From Siphonodentalium dalli (taxonomy: Eukaryota > Mollusca > Scaphopoda > Gadilida > Siphonodentaliidae): a stretch of DNA of 64,000 bases. Positions within the stretch are counted from its first letter, which is position 1. Each line of letters begins with the position of its first letter. Position numbers and translations under genes: made by a program. Below, piece by piece: positions 55,627 through 64,000 of this stretch. The notes below the pieces were generated by a model, which was not told the DNA's origin, did no database searches, and worked only from the letters and a program-made list of their open reading frames with translations. The stretch spans positions 189,897,122 through 189,961,121 of the forward strand of contig CP136069.1 in NCBI GenBank assembly GCA_032622095.1. Direction: 5' to 3'.

Positions 55627-56490
55627 CCTTATTAAAGATGGTCTATCTCTTTGTAAACATGTGTTATATAGTTACCGGGGTATAAAGATGGTCTATCTCT
55701 GTATAACATGCGTTATATAGTTACCGGGGTATAATAAAGATGGTCTATCTCTGTATAAACATGCGTTATATAGTTACCGGGGTATAAAGATGGTCTATCT
55801 CTTTGTAAACATGCGTTATATAGTTACCGGGGTATAAAGGTGGTCTATCTCTTTGTAAACATGTGCTATATAGTTACCGGGGTATAAAGATGGTCTATCT
55901 CTGTATAAACATGCGTTATATGGTTACCGGGGTATAAAGATGGTCTAGCTCTGTGTAAACATGCGTTATATAGTTACCGGGGTATAAAGATGGTCTATCT
56001 CTTTGTAAACATGCGTTATATAGTTACCGGGGTATAAAGATGGTCTATCTCTGTGTACAACATGCGTTATATAGTTACCGGGGTATAATAAAGATGGTCT
56101 ATCTCTGTATAAACATGCGTTATATAGTTACCGGGGTATAAAGATGGTCTATCTCTTTGTAAACATGCGTTATATAGTTACCGGGGTATAAAGGTGGTCT
56201 ACCTCTTTGTAAACATACGTTATATAGTTACCGGGGTATAAAGATGGTTTATCTCTTTGTAAACATGCGTTATATAGTTACCGGGGTATAAAGATGGTCT
56301 ATCTATTTGTAAACATGCGTTATATAGTTACCGGGGTATAAAGATGGTCTATCTCTTTGTAAACATGCGTTATATAGTTACCGGGGTATAAAGATGGTCT
56401 ATATCTTTGTAAACATGCGTTATATAGTTACCGGGGTATAAAGGTGGTTTATCTCTTTGTAAACATGCGTTATATAGTTACCGGGTTTTA
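55627..56490 (+). repeat. 50-bp minisatellite, about 17 units
   Basis: Unit AAAGATGGTCTATCTCTTTG, then TAAACATGCGTTATATAGTT and ACCGGGGTAT. Some units have an extra AATA. It shares GGTCTATCT with the 36-bp array immediately upstream, which suggests a common origin. Confidence 0.95.
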
Positions 56491-57483
56491 AAATATTAGA
56501 TATGATTCGAAGACCCCTGTCCCGAAATGCTTCTTTCGATTTATATTGATTATATTTCAAATATGTTCTGGTCTAAATCTTGTGGTTGTTTAGCTAACGA
56601 ACAATGGTGTTTACTGTTAACAGAGACCAGACATTTTATTGTGTAATTTTTCACAAATAAACATTAATTAGACTCATTATCTCGTATAACTATGGAATAT
56701 AACAATACAAACAATCAATCTGGTACATTTGACGTTCAGAACGTAGCTATTGGAACAGCCTAATGATCTATATCGCTATATGGTATCGCGCCTGAATGGT
56801 CTGTTCTATAAATAGTACAATAAAGTGTCCATTTAATCATTTCATTTCATAATAAATTATTCGAAATAAAATCAATTTTAATTGATAGAAGCGTTTCCGG
56901 ACAGGGGTCTTCAATTCATATTTATTATTTTATACCCACGCAACTATTTCAAATGTGTTACTTAGAGATAATCCATCTTTAAATTTGCAAATCATTCATG
57001 TAAAGGATATTATCTATAGTTTCGATTATAGTATCGTTGTTATACGTATAGGTAAATATTTTGTGTTGTTTTTGCATAAAGCCTAGTGTGTGCTATATGT
57101 AAAATCTTAGAGTCATTTGTTCGAGATTCAACCACATGGAAGATAATGACATATTTACCTAAACTCGAATAGGTGTTCGACAGAATAGATCATGCCGTAC
57201 ATGTGTATATACCATACAATTGTTAGATTACCTTGAACATCAAACATCATATCAGAGTTGGACAGAAATGATCCCATGGATGTGCTATAATCGCAACAGA
57301 AAAAAACACACTGCAGCAGAATTTGATCCATTATGTATTAACCAAGAACGATACATTGTATTAATATTTCAGAAACAATGATGACAACAATTCATGTGAA
57401 ACATCAACCACTTGATATACTGAATGATAGCTCGATCCCTAATGAACGAGGATTTTTGGAATTCTGCATGAAGCCCAACTGTG
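56491..57483. other. Non-coding interval
   Basis: AT-rich. GACCCCTGTCC at 56,510 and GGACAGGGGTC at 56,897 are complementary and may be ends of a 400-bp inverted-repeat element (ATTCGAAGACCCCTGTCC versus GGACAGGGGTCTTCAAT). No gene is supported. Confidence 0.4.
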
Positions 57484-57936
57484 ACCCGCCATATCAAATC
57501 CAGTCGGAAGTCGGAATTTTTTTACCCTGTGCCAATGCATTCTCTTATATATGCGAGTCGACCATAGGTCGCCTCGCATATATAAGAGAATGCATTGGCC
57601 TAACAATTTTTTACAATTTTAATAATTTTTTCTTGTATTCTTTAACAATTTTATAATTTCACCCGTACAGAGCCCCAGGCAAACATGAGCAGACGACACT
57701 CTTCTATATGCTTCTATATATGTGTGGGGCTCCCTGCAGGGTAATGTATGTTTTTTTATTTTATGTCCTAAAAATTGTCAGAAACATTTATTTTAAAAAA
57801 TATGATAAAAAATTGTTAGGCCAATGCATTCTCTTATATATGCGAGGCGACCTGTGGTCGACTCGCATATATAAGAGAATGCATTGGCACAGGGTAAAAA
57901 AAATCCCGACTTCCGACTGGATTTGATATGGCGGGT
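57484..57936. mobile_element. Foldback element with two nested hairpins, copy 3
   Basis: Outer arms ACCCGCCATATCAAATCCAG, then TCGGAAGTCGG, at 57,484-57,516 are complementary to about 57,904-57,936. Next inward is ACCCTGTG versus CACAGGGT. Inside are two hairpins (57,532-57,599 and 57,821-57,887) with CCAATGCATTCTCTTATATA arms. The outermost 40 bases are absent from copy 1, so the element is either longer here or lies inside another inverted repeat. Confidence 0.85.
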
Positions 57937-58147
57937 AACATTTAACTTTATCATTCTACTTATACTGCACTTATATATCAAATTTCTAGGTAACAGAAAA
58001 ACTTCTATAGATATAGATTATCCAAAACTGAGATGAAATGAGTAATTAAATTTTTCATGTCATATAACAATTTTGAAAATGCCCTCCCCCATCCCCTCCT
58101 CCCGAAATATTGAATAAATCAGTTACATGTATGAATTTAGTTATCTT

Positions 58148-58228
58148 AATTTTCAGAAAACATTCAACACGGTGACGCATGAAACACTTCTGTTGAAACT
58201 GAAGTCATATGCAATTATGTACACATAA
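58148..58228 (+). pseudogene. LINE reverse transcriptase fragment, motif A
   Basis: The frame NFQKTFNTVTHETLLLKLKS matches the motif A region of non-LTR reverse transcriptases (usually DFQKAFDTV-H). The catalytic Asp residues appear as Asn here, and a stop follows after about 27 codons. A foldback element starts within 30 bp. Confidence 0.6.
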
Positions 58229-58249
58229 AACAAAGCTGCGTGAGTCTCG

Positions 58250-58908
58250 AAAGCCTGGTGTCCTGTTTCCGCCACATACGTTTTTCGCTTTCTTCGTTTG
58301 TTTTTTTTTCTTTCGCTTGCTTCGGTTCCTTCGCGGCAAAGCAATCGAAATAATCTCAATTATTTCAGTTATTATTTCGGTTGATTCGCCACGAAGGAAC
58401 CGAAGGAAGCGAAAAAAATCAAACGAAGCAAGCGAAAAAACATCATTGTTATTTCGCTTGCTTTGTTTGTTTTTTTCGCTTTCGGCGGTTCCTTCGAATG
58501 CTTCGCGAAGTATCCGAAGCAAGCGAATGAACCGCCAAAACCCAACAACAACAACCAAGAGAAAAAAAATCCTGCTTCTTGATTGTTGTTGTTGTTGGGT
58601 TTCGGTGGTTCCTTCGCTTGCTTCAGATACATCGCGAAACATTCGGAGGAACCGTGGAAAGCGAAAAAACCCAACAATTAAAGCAAGCGAAATAACAATG
58701 ATATTTTTTCGCTTGCTTCGTTTGAATTTTTCGGTTCCTTCGAAACAATCTCAATTATTTCGGTTCCTTCGCCACGAAGGAACCGAAATAATTGAGATTG
58801 TTTCGTTTGCTTCGCCGCGAAGGAAACGAAGCAAGCGAGAAAAAACAAACGAAGGAAGCGACGGAACCGAAAAACGTATGTGGCGGAAACAGGGCACCAT
58901 ACCAAAGC
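58250..58908. mobile_element. Foldback element built of GAAGGAACCGAA repeats
   Basis: Outer arms CCTGTTTCCGCCACATACGT at 58,262 and its complement at about 58,872-58,891 enclose several nested inverted repeats. These include GGTTCCTTCG and CGAAGGAACC, AAATAATTGAGATTG and its complement, CGCTTGCTTCGTTTG and its complement, and AACAACAACAAC pairing with GTTGTTGTTGTTG. Frames on both strands (up to 251 codons) come from the alternating repeats. Confidence 0.85.
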
Positions 58909-58913
58909 CTGCA

Positions 58914-59600
58914 GTGGAAGATAAAGTTGCACACGGGATGACCGTAGTAAAGTCAGCTCTATAGAGATGACAAACAGAATCAGATCGTTATTACTGAGAT
59001 ACTATGTTATCAGTCCAACACAGTTTAGAATCTTTCGACTGATTGATTGATGAAATGATGAACAGAATCATTCAGCGATTCTGATATTGAGACAGCTCAA
59101 ATTATTCTATTTGATCTATAGCTGCAAACAAAACTCGGTTAATTATAGGACAGGGTCAGATAATGATGGCAATGATGTGAAAGATATTCTGACACTTCTG
59201 CATGAGACCGAGCTCGAAGAATTGCAATTAGGCGTTCACACAGACCAGTCGACATGGAAATATTATACTCAATTTACGCCTTCATCAGCTAACGACCCAC
59301 CAGAAGCATTCGATCGGAACAATAATAAAGACATCCATGTGTGTGATACCGAAACTCATTAATGACCACTTAGGAACCGCTTAGTGTCGTGTCATTGGGT
59401 GGGAGGGAGAGAGAGAGAGAGAGATGGGGAGATATGAACAAACGGATTTGAATGTTTGGCTGCAGCGACTGCATTGGGCGTCATTATCATAAATGGTTTT
59501 AGTCATAATATTGGCAAACTTGATACAGATTGGAAAATAATAGAGATAGAGATAGAGAGAGAGAGAGGGAGAGAGGGAGGGATGGAGGGAGGGAGAGAGG

Positions 59601-59679
<79 letters not shown>

Positions 59680-60127
59680 GCCAAAGTGTCCGCAGTGACT
59701 GATTGTCGGGTTTTACCTTGAAGAGAAATGATAGGGAATCGTCTCTGATCACTCTTATTATCTGACACACCTCCCGTGATTAGTGAGCAGAGAGACAATC
59801 TCCGACAATATTGTATTGTCTTCCGTGTGGACTGAACCGGAAAGAAACCCGTTTCTGCATAAGATGAAAGATATTGGTATAAATTGAACATATGGAGAAT
59901 ATCAGATAAATCTTTCAGAAACCTTTCATCGGGCGACCATAGATTCGGTTCCCATGCTAATTGAATATGGATATATCGAGAGCTGCTCTATGATTCTGGG
60001 GTAAGTTAACCAGTGTTCCAAGAAACAATAATTGTCTACGAGCAATTTCATAATCTATAGGGAGAAGTCCGAGTATAATGTCATGGATAATATAGTATTA
60101 CTGCGTTTTGTAATGCGCTGTAAATTC
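58914..60127. other. Interval with GA microsatellites, no gene
   Basis: GA runs at about 59,403-59,423 and 59,541-59,678. A 91-codon frame at 59,087-59,362 has non-repetitive composition (LLHETELEELQLGVHTDQST) but no recognised family, and is left as unsupported. Nothing else was recognised. Confidence 0.45.
59541..59678 (+). repeat. GA microsatellite
   Basis: An interrupted then pure (GA)n tract, with GGGA variants in the first half. It generates Ser/Leu and Arg/Glu frames on either strand. Confidence 0.95.
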
Positions 60128-61330
60128 TTAACACATGCGATAAGCGCGATCCAATGTCGTATTATTTTGCATGTGTGATAAACCCCACCATGAGTCACAG
60201 CTAAAGAACGCTTTGGAAATAACGATATGCTTGAAAATCTTCAATTTGTTAATGTGAGAATTCGGTTGAAACAAGTGACTGACATGCTGAAAAGAAGCAT
60301 TTGCGTAGCATATCAGTAGATCTCTCAACTTTCGAGTTCTGTTGACCAATCGAACTCGGAATAACACCCATATGTGAGATTTCCTCGACGTTAGCAACTT
60401 TGCTTTTCTCGTGTGAGAACTCGAAGCGCCACTTTAAGCTATATGAGTAACATATCTTGAGAAGTCTGGGCAAAGTCGGTGAAAGAGAGGATAGTTATGT
60501 CATCCGCCGTCGTAGGGTACGAACATGAAATAGAACTAATGTGAAGGCCATCGCGCGAGTCTGACAGAGATGACACAAGTTCATCAATAAAGACAAGATA
60601 CACGTAGGGGACATCACAACTACTTGCCGTGTGCCTTGCTCAATCGTAAAGGCACCAGATGATGCCCCGTTACAAAGAACGTGGCTCTCTACATTTGAGT
60701 TCATGATTGAAATTACTCTGAGCATGGCACCTGTTACGCCTTTTTGAGACAATTTATAAATGAGACCTTCGTATACCATACCAGATCGAATGCTTTCTTT
60801 GAATCAAGAAATGCAGCATGTACCCGAAACCCGTGGCATTCCGCGTACACAAATGCTTCTTGACACTCAAATGTGGTTATCGCGCAACCGACCTCCCTCT
60901 GAAATCCATTTTGCATGGAGGGTGGGAATGTTTTTGAATATATGGCTACTCCGGAGTCTCTCGATATTCAAGAACAACTATCTCAATTAGCTTGTAAAGG
61001 ACTGGGAGGAGCGTGATTGCGCGGCAATTGTCCGGGACGTGTGCTGGTTTTGGGTCACCTTTCGGAATACAGGAACTATAATGCCCTTCTTCATATCAGG
61101 ATGGATATTGGTATATATTAACATTGACGCGTATAGAATGAACAATACATTATGTGATTCTGGCGGAGCGTTAATAATATGTTCATTAACAACGCTGTCA
61201 ATTCCGGCAGCCTTGTTGCGTTTGTGGTCTTTAAGAGCCTCGATTAATTCGCCTATGCCGCGGAGGGATCCCTGGGTCGATCGGGCCCCGCTCCACACGG
61301 TGCATTTGTCTCGTGTGGAGCGTGGTGTGC
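60128..61330 (-). pseudogene. Broken LINE reverse transcriptase
   Basis: Read on the minus strand across at least three frames. RT start: LKDHKRNKAAGIDSVVNEHI near 61,240, followed by KKGIIVPVFRK. Around 60,900-60,760: GFQREVGCAITTFECQEAF, then AAFLDSKKAFDLVWYTKV (motif A; catalytic Asp present). Motif B: EQGTRQVVVMSPTCILSLL, with Gly-to-Val decay. Later: WRFEFSHEKSKVANV and HINKLKIFKHIVISKAFFSC, typical of the thumb and connection region. The polymerase YADD box was not found intact. Stops and shifts make it non-functional. The motif set differs from the LINE at 11,866. Confidence 0.8.
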
Positions 61331-63020
61331 TCCACCATGGCGCCCGGTGAAGTGGTATGGCAGGGTGGTGGGAACGAGGTGTTACCACAGTGGTTGGTAG
61401 TCGTGGGTAGATTGGAGCTGCATGCATTTTTTTGGACTTCCAAGAAATGTGTGCGGCTTTAATATGCCGGCTGCCTGTTGCTGTGGGGAAACATATCACA
61501 ACGCACGCGTGTAACATGTAAATTATATGTATATATGTTAACTGATGTCTAAATCATTAATTGATTTACATAGACAATAAACTTGATTTGAGAGTAGTGT
61601 CATCACAATCAGGGTGGCTACTACAGAGTATGCTGTTAGCGTTTGTGTTAACATATACTGCTAAAAGTTCGGATCTGATATCAGGTGAACGTTTATACAA
61701 CGAGGTAAAGTAATGTGGCCAACCTTGGATAAAGACAAAAAATTGAAGCTAATATAATCCCAAATTAAAAACCTGATCGATTTGTTTTTAAATTTTCGAT
61801 CTGCTCGTCCGTTAAAAAGCTATTTATTGACCCCCAAAAAATACGTCATTTAACGCGACCACGTGCTAGTATACTCGTGCGAACTGCACAAATATGTCAA
61901 GTATACCTAGCGCAACTTACCAATAACAAACATATATTCGGGGGAACTGTAATGAAAGTATTATTCATCGCACGAAGCCAATATTTAAGAAAAAATATCC
62001 AGAGCTTCCATTTTGAAACTCCACGATAGCTCTTATGTGACTGGTGCAAATCAGCTACTTTTGGTTTCGCAGCCAATCGTACGTTCTCTTATTATCATTG
62101 CTTGTCAGTAGAATTAAAAACAGGTGAAAACATTGTCATCTTTGGAACATATTGCAACAACCAGACACAATATAGGCTCAATGTGTGTTATTTTAAATCA
62201 CAATTTATGCCATTCTAGATTTGCTATCCAGATTTTTCGGTGAAATATGTGTTATTTGATGAGAATTTCACCAAATTCGATCGGACAGACATTTTCAACA
62301 TTGTTGCCAAATCGATCAGGGTTTGGATTTGGGATTGGGTTTTCTCCAACTTGTTCTCGCCGTATTATATTTTTTTATGTTAGTTTTTAAGAATAATGTG
62401 TAAGGAAAGAGTAAAGCTGTCAACAAGACTGATCATTTAAAAACAAATTAGTTTTTGAAGCAATTTTCCCCAAGCTTTGTGTGATTTCCTCAAAATGGGA
62501 GGTGTGACACTTCTAAAAATAATATAATAAAACTAGGATTTAAATTTCTGAAATACCAGAAATTTTATACTTCCATGGAATATATAATTTGTAATGAACA
62601 CAATCTTAATATTATATGGAAATTATGTATTAAATAATTAAATGAAATGAATAAGAAAAAGATCGTAGACAAGGATTTTAAGTTAAGAATTTCGACTTGT
62701 GGGTATATTATTAATGATATATGAGGATTTATTTGTTAAAACTGTCATGGCGATTACTGCCCTTAGACCCTTGTTATGATTGTATTAATGATACTAATAT
62801 TATGCAATACGCCACGACCCTGGTTGTTAATTTATAAGAAGCACTCACAGTACAAAGCAAAATACTACATACCATTGTATGCCATGAAAGTCTTAAGATA
62901 TACCATTAATATTAATGCTACGGCCGTGCAATATTATATACTCGTTGGCACAAAAACTTAGAAAATCGCACTAAAGTTGCACATAGATACTACTGCAATT
63001 TCGTCAATTTTGTTTTATTT
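61331..63020. other. Non-coding interval
   Basis: About 1.7 kb; the first 190 bp may still be upstream LINE sequence. The rest is AT-rich without a supported gene or structured repeat. Confidence 0.4.
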
Positions 63021-63965
63021 AGATTCGCGATTTTTACCCCCTTATTGAGTGTCGGTGGAATTTGTCAAACGTCTGAACCATCCCTAAGCGAGCTCTCCGT
63101 TGGGCATGTTGCTTGTATAGCAGAGCGGTCAAAATTTGTGGGCGATCTGTCAGTATACTGACATACCTGTCCCTGCATTACATATCATAGTGTATACAGT
63201 CATCCGGGGTATTTTCCTATGTAACATGTGAATTCATGTAATATCGGGCACTTAATCCTGATTAACTCATTACGCATCTATTTGAAATATTATAAAATTT
63301 CACCGAATTTGCGCGTGGATAGTACCCACCACATCCACTCGTCAAATTTGTTCTATCTCGATTCACGATTTCTCTATTTTTTGTTTTCCTTTGTGAGATT
63401 TACTCGAATTTGCCAAAAGCCTCGACCCACACCGATGCCAGATCTCTGTTGGACAGATTGCTTTTAAACCACGACAGTCAAACTTCCAGGATGTATCTAT
63501 CGTATACCGATTTACCTGCTAGCGCATTTCACTCGCCCCTTCGTTAGCCTGTTTGAATTTGACGTGAATATTGGAGAATTTCGATTTTTGCCATATATCG
63601 ATGGCAGGCTGTGTTCATCTGCACGTAGTACCTATTACGCTATATAGCGTCGCCACTAGTAAACCATTTGCTCTGAAACTTAAGAAATCGTACCAGAGTT
63701 GGGCGTTGCTACCCCCTATCACACCCGCTCATCAGCAAAATTGTATCTCCGTGTTTGATATTTTGAAGTATTTTTCAACTTTTGGTTTTTGTTGGAATTT
63801 GACGATTTGAACCCACCTGAACACGAGCTCTCCGTTTGTCAGGTTGCTTAGTTAGTAGAGCGGTCAAACTTTCGGATATTACCAGAAGTATATCGACGTA
63901 CCTGCTCCTGTATTTGCTCGCTCCTTCATTAACCCGGTCGGATTTGGCGAGAAAAATAGGTTAGT
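63020..63965. repeat. Degenerate repeat of about 350-390 bp with tRNA-like segment
   Basis: Three diverged units share GAGCTCTCCGTT-GG-CA-GTTGCTT, then TAGCAGAGCGGTCAAA or TTAGTAGAGCGGTCAAAC (about 63,107 and 63,842; decayed at 63,457). Each unit ends GTATA-CGACATACCTGC-like, then ATTTG--GAGAA. The AG-TAGAGCGG string resembles the D-arm/A-box of a tRNA. Confidence 0.55.
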
Positions 63966-64000
63966 GATACAGCACTTAAAAAAACTTATTTATATTATAA

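Noticed and set aside
58209-58964. 251-codon plus-strand open frame
   Set aside because: It runs across nested inverted repeats of GAAGGAACCGAA, and the opposite strand is also open in long frames. No domain.
59087-59362. 91-codon open frame as a host exon
   Set aside because: The composition is plausible, but there is no recognised family, no splice signals I could defend and no neighbouring exon.

Overview
The window looks like a gene-poor, AT-rich stretch of a metazoan genome, most likely a marine invertebrate and probably a mollusc. That placement is inference. It rests on a tRNA-derived SINE with a GAA tail, non-LTR retrotransposon remnants, non-autonomous Helitrons carrying internal tandem arrays of the kind described in bivalves, TTAA-flanked MITEs, foldback elements and long minisatellites. 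There are no bacterial operons, and I see no intact single-copy host gene. Almost all short open frames are chance frames inside repeats.

Layout. 0-6 kb: dispersed repeats, one tRNA-derived SINE, and a cluster of Helitron-like elements with 122-bp internal repeats, two of them abutting end to end. 6.4-7 kb: a decayed zinc-finger gene related to the main protein at 41-48 kb. 7-11 kb: degenerate short repeats, a TTAA-flanked MITE and more Helitron-type modules. 11.9-14 kb: a broken LINE reverse transcriptase with a poly-A tail. 14-25 kb: Helitrons, MITEs and locally duplicated repeats. 25.4-32.8 kb: a 1.3-kb TIR element, then a 6-kb imperfect palindrome whose core is a degenerate tandem array. 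33-37.1 kb: a 4-kb minisatellite. 38.8-40.9 kb: foldback elements and LINE fragments. 48.5-64 kb: MITEs, a composite-looking element with 455-bp direct repeats, two minisatellites (36 bp and 50 bp units), foldback elements and another dead LINE.

The most interesting object is at 40,876-48,353. It is a 7,478-bp near-perfect palindrome with two 3,723-bp arms, equal to the base, around a 32-bp G-rich spacer. It is flanked by a 4-bp direct repeat (CCAT) and interrupts an older LINE C-terminal coding region. Each arm carries a 577-residue protein with an N-terminal C2H2 finger, a poly-Q tract, a P-loop ATPase domain resembling viral or Polinton-type packaging ATPases, a second C2HC finger and an acidic C-terminus. 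Each arm also carries small compact ORFs: a one-TM protein, a Lys-rich basic protein, and a short ORF that overlaps the basic one by ATGA and ends in the ATPase C-terminal tail. The main genes have TATA boxes 36-52 bp before their ATG and poly-A signals within 10 bp of the stop. I read it as a linear virus-like or self-synthesising-type mobile element integrated as a head-to-head dimer, as would arise by copying through a hairpin terminus. That mechanism is inference; the palindrome, its flanking repeat and the interrupted LINE are seen in the sequence.
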